DNA of 32,638 nt from Desulfosarcina sp. (GTDB lineage: Bacteria > Desulfobacterota > Desulfobacteria > Desulfobacterales > JAFDCJ01), in NCBI GenBank assembly GCA_029288035.1, contig JARFPZ010000263.1:1-32638 (forward strand), read 5' to 3'. Under the pieces are notes generated by a model. It ran no database searches and had not been told where the DNA came from. It saw only the letters and a program-made list of their open reading frames with translations. A program made the position numbers and the translations under genes. Below, piece after piece: positions 15,378-23,722 of the stretch (position 1 is its first letter; each line of letters begins with the position of its first letter).

Positions 15378-16634
15378 ATGACTATAAATTCAACAATTCA
15401 AGAGATGGCAACAGCGGCCAGAGACGCGGCTGGTAAACTGGTTCGAATCAGCACCAATCAAAAAAATGCGGCTTTGTTATCCATCGCAGCATATCTGGAA
15501 AAAGAAGCCGCTTTCATCAAGGAGGAAAATCGAAAAGATCTTGTCAAGGCTGAAGAAATTGGGATTTCCAGTGCTATGTTGGATAGACTGACCATCAAAG
15601 ATACCACCCTTATCTCCATGGTTGACGGGCTCAGAGACGTCGAAGCCTTAAAAGATCCTGTCGGCACCATGGGACCGGCCTGGATTCGTCCCAACGGACT
15701 TCAAATCGCCCGCATGAGAATTCCGCTGGGGGTCATCGGCATCATTTACGAATCGAGACCCAATGTGACCGTAGATGCCACCGGATTATGCCTTAAAAGC
15801 GGAAATGCCGTCATTTTGCGCGGTGGCTCGGAAGCCTTTCATTCCAACCAGGCACTGGCGGCGATCATTGACCAGGCGCTTGACCATGTGGGGATGCCGC
15901 AGAATTCCGTCCAGGTAGTGCCGATTCGGGACCGCGAGGCCGTCTCGATGCTTTTAAATCAGGAAGAATTTGTGGATCTCATCATTCCCCGGGGAGGCGA
16001 GGGCCTAATCCGTTTTGTGGTGGAGAACTCCAAGATTCCGGTATTAAAGCATTACAAAGGAGTTTGCCATGTTTACGTAGACGCAGATGCTGATCTGGAT
16101 ATGGCGCAAGAAATTTCTTTCAACGCCAAGGTCCAGCGTCCCGGAGTCTGTAATGCCATGGAAACACTGCTGGTGCATCATTCGGCCGCTGAGTCCTTTT
16201 TACCCGCAATGGCCAAACGGTTTACCGAGGCAGGGGTGGAGCTAAGAGGGTGTGCCAAGGCATGTCGCATACTATCCGATGTCAAGGAGGCACAAGAATC
16301 GGACTGGGCGGCCGAATATCTCGATCTGATCCTTACCGTTAAGGTCGTTGAAGATATGGATGACGCCATCAACCACATAGCAAGATATGCTTCCAACCAC
16401 ACCGACGCCATTGTGACCCGAGATTATGACCGGGCCAGACGCTTCGTACGCGAGGTTGATTCATCGGTGGTGCTGGTAAACGCGTCAACGCGATTTAACG
16501 ACGGCGGGCAACTGGGGCTGGGTGCCGAAATTGGCATCAGCACCTCCAAGCTTCATGCTTTCGGACCCATGGGAGTTGAAGAATTGACAACCACCAAATT
16601 TGTGGTGCTGGGCAGTGGCCAAATTCGCGAATAG
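15378..16634 (+). CDS. proA: Gamma-glutamyl phosphate reductase
   Basis: A 418-residue aldehyde-dehydrogenase-fold enzyme that reduces gamma-glutamyl phosphate with NADPH to glutamate semialdehyde, the second step of proline synthesis. Visible family blocks are [45 protein letters not shown], the catalytic Cys in [11 protein letters not shown], and [19 protein letters not shown]. The ATG at 15378 has only a weak ribosome site. It is probably co-transcribed with proB. Confidence 0.96.
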   Translation: MTINSTIQEMATAARDAAGKLVRISTNQKNAALLSIAAYLEKEAAFIKEENRKDLVKAEEIGISSAMLDRLTIKDTTLISMVDGLRDVEALKDPVGTMGPAWIRPNGLQIARMRIPLGVIGIIYESRPNVTVDATGLCLKSGNAVILRGGSEAFHSNQALAAIIDQALDHVGMPQNSVQVVPIRDREAVSMLLNQEEFVDLIIPRGGEGLIRFVVENSKIPVLKHYKGVCHVYVDADADLDMAQEISFNAKVQRPGVCNAMETLLVHHSAAESFLPAMAKRFTEAGVELRGCAKACRILSDVKEAQESDWAAEYLDLILTVKVVEDMDDAINHIARYASNHTDAIVTRDYDRARRFVREVDSSVVLVNASTRFNDGGQLGLGAEIGISTSKLHAFGPMGVEELTTTKFVVLGSGQIRE

Positions 16635-16959
16635 ACCATCAGTATATTTTTTCTGACAATATGTAGCAAGGAAATGAAGGTTTCAGGTGTTTCGCCGGAT
16701 GCGGGTTTCAGTAATAAAAGATTCCAATCAACAAATCACAAATTTCAAACAAATCGCAATGACCGAAATTCAAAATCCCAAACAATTGGCGTCTGATCTT
16801 AATTGAGATTTGGATATTGTAATTTGGAATTTATTTGTTATTTGGTACTTGTGATTTGTTATTTCCGGTTCATCCGAGTCAGACATTTGCAATTTTAATC
16901 TAGGCATTAACAACCGCCCACACAAGGGCCACCTTTCCAGATAATAACAGGTTTTCGCT
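16635..16959. repeat. Intergenic gap with a large AAATC-type imperfect inverted repeat
   Basis: No gene. From about 16731 to 16865 the left arm is built of units such as CAACAAATCACAAATTTCAA and AAATTCAAAATCCCAAAC. The right arm is their complement: GAGATTTGGATATTG, TGGAATTTATTTG and CTTGTGATTTGTTATT. Transcribed, it would fold into a long imperfect hairpin. Related AAATCC/GGATTT elements stand at 31715-31842 and, as one arm, near 29420-29475. The rest of the gap (16635-16730, 16866-16959) shows nothing I can identify. Confidence 0.6.
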
Positions 16960-17625
16960 ATGCGTTTCGGACTCTTCGGCGGAACTTTCAACCCGGTTCA
17001 CCTGGGGCATCTTCGCGCGGCGCTGGAAGTAAAGGAAGGTTTTGAGCTATCTAAAATTTTTTTAATCCCGGCGGCCCTCCCGCCCCATAAAATACCCGGT
17101 GACGTGGTGGATGCCGGCGATCGGCTGCAGATGCTCAATCTGGCACTCGAGGACAAGGCCGAAATCAGCGTCTCCGATATCGAGTTGAAGCGATCCGGAC
17201 CGTCGTATACCATCGATTCGGTGAAATATTTCAAAAGCACCTTACCTGAAAAATCGCAAATCTACCTGGTTATGGGGCTGGATGCCTTCCTCGAGATCGA
17301 TTCCTGGAAATCCTATGAGGAGTTGTTGCAGCAGGTATCGATCATCGTCATTAATCGTCCAAAAAAAAACCGCCTTTTTAGCGGTGATGGATGGAAACGC
17401 CTGGACGAATATTTGACATCCGGCATTTCGGGGGGCTATAAATTTTCCGAATCCCAATCCTGCTATCTATCCGCTGACAAACAGCCGATTTTTATATTTG
17501 AAGTAACTGCTCTGGACATTTCTTCAACCAAAATTCGCAGCCTGATAAAAGAGGGTCGGTCGATTGGATATTTAGTGCCCCGTAAAACGGCGGAATTTAT
17601 TAAATCCAGAGGACTTTACTTATGA
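16960..17625 (+). CDS. nadD: Nicotinate-nucleotide adenylyltransferase
   Basis: A 221-residue nucleotidyltransferase that makes deamido-NAD from nicotinate mononucleotide and ATP. The N-terminus GLFGGTFNPVHLGHLRAA has the T/HxGH nucleotide motif. The C-terminal SSTKIRSLIKEG is the ISSTxIR motif. The middle has RLQMLNLALEDKAEISVSD, the Tyr/Thr-containing SGPSYTIDSV segment and the GLDAFLEIDSWKSYEEL segment. The ribosome site is weak. Its stop overlaps the rsfS start (ATGA). Confidence 0.96.
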   Translation: MRFGLFGGTFNPVHLGHLRAALEVKEGFELSKIFLIPAALPPHKIPGDVVDAGDRLQMLNLALEDKAEISVSDIELKRSGPSYTIDSVKYFKSTLPEKSQIYLVMGLDAFLEIDSWKSYEELLQQVSIIVINRPKKNRLFSGDGWKRLDEYLTSGISGGYKFSESQSCYLSADKQPIFIFEVTALDISSTKIRSLIKEGRSIGYLVPRKTAEFIKSRGLYL

Positions 17626-17990
17626 CAAAAAAAAATGATCCGTCTCTGGATCTATATATCAAAGCAATTTTGGGCAGAAAAGCGATCAATGTGGTGGTAC
17701 TTGACGTGGCGAATCTGACCTCCTACGCGGATATTTTTATCATTTGCAGCGGCCGATCAAACCGCCAGGTCAACGCGATTGCAGATTTTATTAAAACGGA
17801 ATTAAAAAAGCATAAAATAATGCCCCTAGGGGTCGAAGGCACCAAAGATGGTCACTGGGTGCTGCTGGACTATGGACACGTGATCATCCATGTGTTTTAT
17901 GAACCGGTACGTGAATTTTATGACCTGGAAGGTTTGTGGTCCGACGCCAAACGAATCATGACACCTTCTTTGAAAAAAGCTACGTCATAA
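17622..17990 (+). CDS. rsfS: Ribosome silencing factor RsfS
   Basis: A 122-residue RsfS/Iojap protein, which binds L14 and prevents joining of the ribosomal subunits under starvation. The conserved core is present: VVLDVANLTSYADIFIICSG, RSNRQVNAIAD, GTKDGHWVLLDYGHVIIHVF and EFYDLEGLWSDA. It begins in a 4-nt overlap with nadD, the usual arrangement of this pair. Confidence 0.96.
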   Translation: MTKKNDPSLDLYIKAILGRKAINVVVLDVANLTSYADIFIICSGRSNRQVNAIADFIKTELKKHKIMPLGVEGTKDGHWVLLDYGHVIIHVFYEPVREFYDLEGLWSDAKRIMTPSLKKATS

Positions 17991-17998
17991 AGGAGCCA

Positions 17999-18547
17999 AT
18001 GGTGTCAAATACAATCAAACCCTACACAATGCTCACCGATTTTGTCACCGGCAATGATGTGCCCAATATTGGGGCTGAAGAGAACCGTCAGGCGATCGAA
18101 CGGTTTTTAGTAGAGAGAAAAGGGTACTTGAAAGAAGATATCCAAATTGACGTTGATATTGAAATGACCGTGGCCGGCGAGTCATACCGGTCCCAGTTGG
18201 ATCTGGTGGTGAGTACAGACGGCGGTAAAACCCGATTTATGGCGATCAGGTGTGCCGCAGGATCTTTAGGATCACGGGAAAGGGAAATCGTCGCCGCCGC
18301 AAGATTGCTGGATGACTGCCTAATTCCATTAGCGGTGGTTTCAGATGGCAAAACAGCCATTGTGCTGGACAGCGCGAGCGGAAAAAAGACAGGCGATGGG
18401 CTGGATGCAATTCCTTCAAAAAAAGAGGCCATTAAAAAATTAGAATCCCTTGAAATTCAGCCTTTCCCGCTACATCGACGGGAGAAAGAAAAACTGATTT
18501 TCCGGACATATGACCGTGATAACGTGAATGTACAGAGAAACATCTAG
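17999..18547 (+). CDS. HsdR N-terminal-domain-like stand-alone protein
   Basis: A 182-residue protein resembling the N-terminal PD-(D/E)xK-type domain of type I restriction subunit R, but encoded alone in a housekeeping operon, as in many Desulfobacterota. It has the expected NRQAIERFLVERKGY helix, the strand SQLDLVVSTDG carrying the Asp, and GSREREIVAAARLLDDC. The next strand reads RFMAIRCAAGS, where nucleases have an acidic-x-Lys pair, so the catalytic Lys is missing and nuclease activity is doubtful. AAGGAG (17990-17995) lies 3 nt before ATG 17999 and 6 nt before GTG 18002; either may be used. There are no restriction or modification partners nearby. Confidence 0.75.
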   Translation: MVSNTIKPYTMLTDFVTGNDVPNIGAEENRQAIERFLVERKGYLKEDIQIDVDIEMTVAGESYRSQLDLVVSTDGGKTRFMAIRCAAGSLGSREREIVAAARLLDDCLIPLAVVSDGKTAIVLDSASGKKTGDGLDAIPSKKEAIKKLESLEIQPFPLHRREKEKLIFRTYDRDNVNVQRNI

Positions 18548-18699
18548 CGTCAGCAAACTGCCTATCACCATGTGGTATTGAAGGAAGTTGTATTGCCTAT
18601 AAAGAGTGCTTACTCTATTGACCGAGGTGTGCTGGATAAACATTTTGACGGTAAGAAATGCCGGCAGCGAACCTGATTCCACGTCGATGGAGAACAAGG
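18548..18699 (+). other. Short intergenic region, nothing recognised
   Basis: No gene. A possible weak promoter (TTGCCT, 17-nt spacer, TATTGA, about 18592-18620) could serve the small Cys-rich gene. GGAG at 18689-18692 is that gene's ribosome site. Confidence 0.35.
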
Positions 18700-18912
18700 A
18701 TGGCTTTTGTCACAGTACCGGGATTAAAGGGAAAGGTATTTGAACCGCAAGAATCCAACAGAAGCCATAGAAAAAAATCGTGTAAAGATTGTTTTTCATG
18801 TCAGTACTGCAGCGCTGACCGCTGCCGGGTATGCCGCGGTCAGCGGCACTGCAGATGCAACAATATCCAAACCGTTAAAATATTAACCGGTAGTGAGGAT
18901 GGCATTCGATAG
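18700..18912 (+). CDS. Small cysteine-rich protein, putative metal or Fe-S binding
   Basis: A 70-residue protein opening MAFVTVPGLKGKVFEPQ and carrying a dense Cys run at residues 28-45: C28-x2-C31-x2-C34-x2-C37-x4-C42-x2-C45, then C51 and C53. The spacing resembles ferredoxin or zinc-knot clusters, and aromatic residues stand between the Cys. I believe short proteins with this VPGLKGKV start and Cys core recur in Desulfobacterota, but this is recollection without a search. The ATG at 18700 is chosen because GGAG ends 7 nt upstream; an in-frame ATG at 18658 would add 14 residues without a ribosome site. It is convergent with htpX. A strong hairpin lies inside the coding region (18813-18845). 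The function is unknown. Confidence 0.6.
   Translation: MAFVTVPGLKGKVFEPQESNRSHRKKSCKDCFSCQYCSADRCRVCRGQRHCRCNNIQTVKILTGSEDGIR
18813..18845 (+). repeat. Perfect 10-bp GC-rich hairpin within the Cys-rich gene
   Basis: CGCTGACCGC (18813-18822) and GCGGTCAGCG (18836-18845) are exact reverse complements around a 13-nt loop. It falls in the codons for the end of the Cys cluster. It could attenuate translation or be a byproduct of Cys/Arg codons. Confidence 0.55.
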
Positions 18913-19008
18913 GCGGCATGGATTACTTGCGATTCCGATGCACCATGCGCAATTCTCTCTGCATCGCATTTCTATTAACGGATTAAATTCCCTGTCATCT
19001 GTCTTTTG

Positions 19009-19950
19009 TCAACCATCGTCAGACAACCTATTCCAGGCTGCTTTGGCTCTGGCCTCCCGGTCACGGCTATCTCCGCCGGAGTCAATTTTTCTCCCCGCTG
19101 AAGGGCGGCCACCGCGCAAGCGCGCGACCCTCTCTTCCAACGGCGGATGCGTGGAGAATAAACTCATCATGCTTTTTCCGGACAACGGATTCACGATAAA
19201 CATATGGGCGGTGGACGGGTTGGCATTCATGGGCAGTCTTTTTGAATAGGCACCTAATTTTTCCAGTGCGCGGGCAAGTCCTTCCGGGTTGCCGACAAAG
19301 CTCGCACCAGTGGCATCGGCCAGATACTCCCGGGAGCGGGAAATGGCCATCTGGATGATCATGGCCGCCATGGGGGCAATGATCGACATCGCGATCAAGC
19401 CGATGAATCCGGCCCCGCCCCCTCTTTCATCACCACCTCCGGCACCTCGGAATATAGACGACCACCGAGCCATGCTGGCCAAAACCATGATGGCGCCAGC
19501 CATGGTTGCCGCGATGCTGCCGATCAAGATGTCCCGATTTTTAACATGGGCCAGTTCGTGGGCCAATACACCCGCCACCTCATCATGATTCATTATGCTT
19601 AGCAACCCTTCCGTGACCGCAACAACGGCATGCGCCGGGTTTCTACCGGTTGCAAAAGCATTGGGGGATTGCTGGGGAATGATATATAGTTTCGGCATGG
19701 GGAGTCCGGCCCTCTGGGTCAGACGCTGAACCGTTTCATACAGTTCCGGTGCCTGACCCGGGGTCACTTCGCTGGCGCGATACATTTTGAGCACTAATTT
19801 ATCGGAATACCAGTAGCTGAAAAAATTCATACCGGCGGCAATTAGGAGTGCGATGATCATGCCCTGGCGGCCACCCAAGAGCTGTCCGATCCAAATAATA
19901 AGAGCAGTCATCGCTGCCAATAAAACAGTCGTTCGAATCTGGTTGCCCAT
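19009..19950 (-). CDS. htpX: HtpX membrane zinc protease
   Basis: A 313-residue M48 metalloprotease for quality control of inner-membrane proteins. Two N-terminal membrane segments (residues 6-45) precede the catalytic domain with H131-E132-L-A-H135 and the downstream Glu ligand in SREYLADATGA. Two further membrane segments lie between them, separated by a Gly-rich loop. The C-terminal part has the STHPPLEERVARL motif. The ATG at 19950 is chosen: AGGAGA lies 7 nt upstream, and the 45 residues of a longer frame from 20085 are unlike the family. Length is slightly above E. coli HtpX because of a charged tail. Confidence 0.96.
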   Translation of the reverse strand: MGNQIRTTVLLAAMTALIIWIGQLLGGRQGMIIALLIAAGMNFFSYWYSDKLVLKMYRASEVTPGQAPELYETVQRLTQRAGLPMPKLYIIPQQSPNAFATGRNPAHAVVAVTEGLLSIMNHDEVAGVLAHELAHVKNRDILIGSIAATMAGAIMVLASMARWSSIFRGAGGGDERGGGAGFIGLIAMSIIAPMAAMIIQMAISRSREYLADATGASFVGNPEGLARALEKLGAYSKRLPMNANPSTAHMFIVNPLSGKSMMSLFSTHPPLEERVARLRGGRPSAGRKIDSGGDSRDREARAKAAWNRLSDDG

Positions 19951-20487
19951 CCAACGGTCTCCTATTTTGATTGAATTTTTATGAATTGGCAAAGAGCCGG
20001 CGTTTCGATTTTTATTTATTGTAACCCACGGAAATCGAAACCGGTTGATCAAGTTAAAATATAAATCCAAATCTAATAATCGCAACTGATATTTTTTTCA
20101 TTTACTGAATTCACCTCAGCGAAAGCGCACCTTGAATTGACCGTAACAAACCTGATAGCAATTAGGTCTATTTATAATCTAAATTATAATAATTAATTAA
20201 AGCAATTTTAATGCTTTTAAAAAATTAATTAATAAATTATACTTATCTTATTATTTCAGTTTATTATAAAATATTAGTTGACATGGTCCCTACCGCATCG
20301 TAATTTTTTAAAATAAGAGAACATACGCATAAAAATAGTTATATAGTACTAAATATGACAACAAATAACATCTCATTGAAAAATTGGGCGACACCTATCA
20401 TCGACTGTTTCTGATCTTTAACTCCGATAACCACATCCGGAAAAACGCCATATTTTACAATGAACTGCCAATGCTAGAGGTTGAAAT
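19951..20487. other. Long AT-rich intergenic region between htpX and the PilZ gene
   Basis: No convincing gene. From about 20165 to 20280 the sequence is almost only A and T. It includes an imperfect palindrome near 20190-20232 (AATTAATTAAAGCA against TGCTTTTAAAAAATTAATT). A possible promoter follows: TTGACA (20278-20283), a 17-nt spacer and TAATTT (20301-20306), which would leave a leader of about 170 nt for the PilZ gene. The AT block could act as an UP-like or nucleoid-protein-binding element; this is inference. Confidence 0.5.
20278..20306 (+). promoter_or_regulatory. Candidate promoter of the PilZ-domain gene
   Basis: A perfect -35 (TTGACA, 20278-20283), a 17-nt spacer and a weak -10 (TAATTT, 20301-20306), directly after an AT-rich tract that could help RNA polymerase binding. 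Confidence 0.45.
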
Positions 20488-22626
20488 ATGGAGAACGCCA
20501 GGCAGAACTTAAAATTAATCGATATGAGTTCCAAGGTTAGCGATCGGAAAGAGACAGAAATCCCTCTCAAAATTTCTGCCGGTCGGAAAATTCATGCGCT
20601 GGATAATAGCAATCTTAAATCTGATCTTCTCAAGAAGCGGTCCCAAACCGAAAAAAAGGTTGCTAAAGCTCAGCTGATCAACAAATTGAATTTCGTCAAT
20701 TTCCAGGATGGCATTGTCCTCATCGGTTTAACGCACCGCCGATACGATAAGGCAATTTCACTCAAAGCGACGCCTCAGCCCTGCAACAGCGATCTGGCCG
20801 AATGTATATGGGTCGATGACAAAAACATAAGTAAGATAATTCAATCCTACGTATTTCGAAATCTCATCATCCCCAATGGCCAAACATTGCTGAAAGTCGT
20901 GCCCGAACTACTCAGAATAGATGAAAAAGGCATCAGCGTCCTTCTTCCGGAGAACGGCAATGAAATCACTTATCGTAAAGTCAGACGTTATCCATGCCGG
21001 GGCATATCCGCACAGCTGATCCAAAGTAGCTCTGTTTTTCCAGGCGCGCTCGTCGATTTCAACGGCTATTCATTTAATGTGAAGCTCAGGGTCGTCCCTC
21101 CTCAAACCTTCGAATGGCTGAATCCGGAACATTCGGCCAACATCATTCTATCGGATGGAGCGGTTACCATTTACTCTGGCGAATGTAAAATCATCCGATA
21201 TTTCCAGGACGTCAGCACCAGAAATTATATTCTCAGGCCGCTCAAACAGGACATCCAGCGTTTCAAGCAAAAAGAATATCGCAGTGAACGGCACCGACTA
21301 AGACCATCACCAAATATAGCCTTCGAGCATCCGTTTACCAAAAGAAGGCTTGACCTCAAGGTTGTGGACCTGTCCGGTTCCGGATTTGCGGTGGAAGAAG
21401 ACGAGCGCAAAACGACGCTGCTGCCCGGCATGATTTTGCCCGAGCTGTCACTTAATTTCTCAGACAACTACCATATTAACTGCAGCGCTCAGGTCGTTTA
21501 CCGTAAACCGGTTGTAGAGTCAAACGGCGACAAGTGGGTCAAAAGCGGTGTGGCGCTGCTGGATATGGATATTCAGGATCATCTAAAGCTCATCGCTTTA
21601 CTACATCAGACCAAGAACAAAAATTCTTATATCTGCAGCCACGTGGATCTCGATTCATTATGGAATTTCTTTTTTGAAACTGGTTTTATCTACCCCGATA
21701 AATACGCCACCATTCAGAAAAATAAAAAACAGATCAAAGAAACGTATGCCAAAATCTACACCCGCAATCCTCACATTGCCAGGCACTTTATCTACCAGGA
21801 CAAAGGTACTATCTACGGTCATATGGCCATGATTCGTTTTTATGAAAAGGCTTGGATGATCCATCATCATGCTGCCAGGAAATCCAGTGCCAACAAGGCG
21901 GGCTTGATTGTACTAGATCAAATCGGAAACATGATTAACGACTCCCACCACCTCTATTCAATGCACATGGATTATATAATCTGCTATTATCGTCCGGACA
22001 ACAAATTTCCCAACCGGGTATTTGGCGGTGCGGTCAAGAGCATAAAAGACCCCAAGGGCTGTTCGCTGGATGGCTTTGCTTATTTTCATTTCAACCACCG
22101 AAAAAGGCCGACGCCGGATTTGCCGGACCGCTGGCGGATATCTGAAACCAGACCGGAAGATTTAGAAGAATTGGCAGACTTTTACGATCACACGTCCGGT
22201 GGGCTTATGTTGGAAGCCATCGATTTGAAGCCTGGAAAAATAAACGGCAACGATCTCGGCAATGAATATCGTCAACTGGGTTTAACCAAAATACGCCGTC
22301 TTTACTCTTTGAAAAAAAACGGGCAACTTAGAGCGGTTTTAGTGGCCAATCTATCGGATATTGGTTTAAATCTCTCTGACATCACCAACTGCGTCAAAGT
22401 ATTCGTGACGAATAAAGCGGAACTTAGTGCCGGTATCTTACAAGCAGCCATTATAAAAGTGGCAGAGCGCACCGGGAAAGAAGATTTCCCGGTGCTGCTT
22501 TATCCGGAATCCTTTGCAAACGAACAGAAAATATCAAATAAAAAAATATACAATCTTTGGGTCTGCAGTCTGCAATACTCAGATCCTTACTTCAAGTATT
22601 TGGGACGTCTGTTGAGATTTATTTAA
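20488..22626 (+). CDS. PilZ-domain protein with GNAT-like C-terminal half
   Basis: A 712-residue multi-domain protein. Residues about 50-240 are an N-terminal region I cannot name, perhaps a PilZN-like module. A PilZ domain follows with the c-di-GMP signature R268-x3-R272 and D294-x-S296-x2-G299 (VVDLSGSGF). Residues about 385-712 look like an acyltransferase of GNAT fold, perhaps duplicated: FIYPDKYATIQKNK, HFIYQDKGTIYGHMAMIRFY, HHHAARKSS, and a second part after about residue 550. It may be a c-di-GMP-controlled acyltransferase, but the acyl substrate is unknown. The start is ATG at 20488 with GAGG upstream. The 3' end overlaps the convergent methyltransferase gene by 4 nt. A diguanylate cyclase is encoded at 7363-8295. 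Confidence 0.75.
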   Translation: MENARQNLKLIDMSSKVSDRKETEIPLKISAGRKIHALDNSNLKSDLLKKRSQTEKKVAKAQLINKLNFVNFQDGIVLIGLTHRRYDKAISLKATPQPCNSDLAECIWVDDKNISKIIQSYVFRNLIIPNGQTLLKVVPELLRIDEKGISVLLPENGNEITYRKVRRYPCRGISAQLIQSSSVFPGALVDFNGYSFNVKLRVVPPQTFEWLNPEHSANIILSDGAVTIYSGECKIIRYFQDVSTRNYILRPLKQDIQRFKQKEYRSERHRLRPSPNIAFEHPFTKRRLDLKVVDLSGSGFAVEEDERKTTLLPGMILPELSLNFSDNYHINCSAQVVYRKPVVESNGDKWVKSGVALLDMDIQDHLKLIALLHQTKNKNSYICSHVDLDSLWNFFFETGFIYPDKYATIQKNKKQIKETYAKIYTRNPHIARHFIYQDKGTIYGHMAMIRFYEKAWMIHHHAARKSSANKAGLIVLDQIGNMINDSHHLYSMHMDYIICYYRPDNKFPNRVFGGAVKSIKDPKGCSLDGFAYFHFNHRKRPTPDLPDRWRISETRPEDLEELADFYDHTSGGLMLEAIDLKPGKINGNDLGNEYRQLGLTKIRRLYSLKKNGQLRAVLVANLSDIGLNLSDITNCVKVFVTNKAELSAGILQAAIIKVAERTGKEDFPVLLYPESFANEQKISNKKIYNLWVCSLQYSDPYFKYLGRLLRFI

Positions 22627-23444
22627 GGTTTTACGCCTCGGCAGGCAATCAATGGTGTATAGGTGAATATTCTTGGATCACGGAAGAAAATGTTAAACTC
22701 GTCCATAAATGCGTCAAAATCTCCACCATATTCTTCAAAGGGGTAACCCGACTTTCTCCCGGCAATCCCCGCTTTTTTGATCCAGTTGAATTTTTCGTTT
22801 TCTTTTAGCTCGCCAAATATCAAATTATGGGGACTCAGCTTAACATTGATGTCTTTGAAGCCTAAATCAAAAAGAAAAGAATATAGTTTTACACCGACAT
22901 AGGGATCAAAATTGCAATTTTTTTCAAGACAACTCATCAGGCCGGCGACAGCCCTGTCAAGTCGTTCCGGCAGACCGAAATAGCGCAGGCAGTTGCAATC
23001 CAGATCAATCAGGCAGAGGATACCGCCGGGGTTGAGATTCCCTACAATATTTTTCGCGATATCAAAACTTCCGCTAAGATAGTATTCCAGGACAAAACGC
23101 ACCCAGACAAAATCAAAGCGCCCCAGATCATCAAGGGGTTCGCGGATGTCGGCGGTTAGATACTCGATACCATCATCGCTGTAATGGGTATTGGCATACT
23201 CAATCCGCTGCTCGGCGATATCGACACCGACGGTCCGGCCCTTTGGCTGAGCGAGCCGGTTTAAGTGAAAAGTGGTTTTACCCGCTCCACAACCCAAATC
23301 GGCAACCCGCATGCCGGGTCGGAGGCCGGCCCACAATGCTTGCGCTTCAACTGTTTTAGCGTCGGTCTTGACATCCAGTCGCAGTGCCTCCTGATCACCC
23401 TCCATCAAATATTGGCCTCGGTTCTTCTTAGGGTTATGCGGCAT
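22623..23444 (-). CDS. Class I SAM-dependent methyltransferase
   Basis: A 273-residue protein with the Rossmann-fold SAM motifs: motif I RVADLGCGAGKTTFHL, the acidic end of strand 2 in TVGVDIAEQRI, then FDFVWVRFVLEYY (motif II region) and LNPGGILCLIDLDCN (motif III region). The N-terminus YLMEGDQEALRLDVKT matches small-molecule or lipid-type methyltransferases. The substrate is unknown. GGTG about 8 nt before the ATG is a moderate ribosome site. It is convergent with the PilZ gene (4-nt overlap) and divergent from the S1 protein. Confidence 0.88.
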   Translation of the reverse strand: MPHNPKKNRGQYLMEGDQEALRLDVKTDAKTVEAQALWAGLRPGMRVADLGCGAGKTTFHLNRLAQPKGRTVGVDIAEQRIEYANTHYSDDGIEYLTADIREPLDDLGRFDFVWVRFVLEYYLSGSFDIAKNIVGNLNPGGILCLIDLDCNCLRYFGLPERLDRAVAGLMSCLEKNCNFDPYVGVKLYSFLFDLGFKDINVKLSPHNLIFGELKENEKFNWIKKAGIAGRKSGYPFEEYGGDFDAFMDEFNIFFRDPRIFTYTPLIACRGVKP

Positions 23445-23646
23445 TTGTTGTCACCAGTTTTTATGTTTTTGCAAAATATTTTATAACTGTTGGATATATA
23501 TTGAAATTTATTATATGGCCGTCAATTTGTCAATCTAATCTGTTGAATGGGTGGAAAATTAACTTCAGAAAACGACCGGTGTGTTAAATACTTGAAACTA
23601 CCTCTTGAAAATATTAGGATCCCCTGCTAATGCAGCATGGGTTGAT

Positions 23647-23674
23647 TTGTAAAGTCAAAAAAACACCTTATATT
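23647..23674 (+). promoter_or_regulatory. Candidate promoter of the S1-domain gene
   Basis: TTGTAA (23647-23652), a 16-nt spacer and TATATT (23669-23674), within the 278-nt gap between the divergent methyltransferase and S1-domain genes. The -35 is only a partial match. The remaining gap shows no gene. Confidence 0.35.
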
Positions 23675-23722
23675 GCATGTGGGCTTTGAATAATCCCGAT
23701 AAGTGCCAAAGGAGCATAGATT

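Noticed and set aside
18781-18845. A second SECIS element
   Set aside because: The hairpin is strong, but no in-frame TGA stands upstream of it in the Cys-rich gene.
18893-19249. A plus-strand frame antisense to the end of htpX
   Set aside because: It overlaps the well-conserved C-terminus of HtpX and has no domain.
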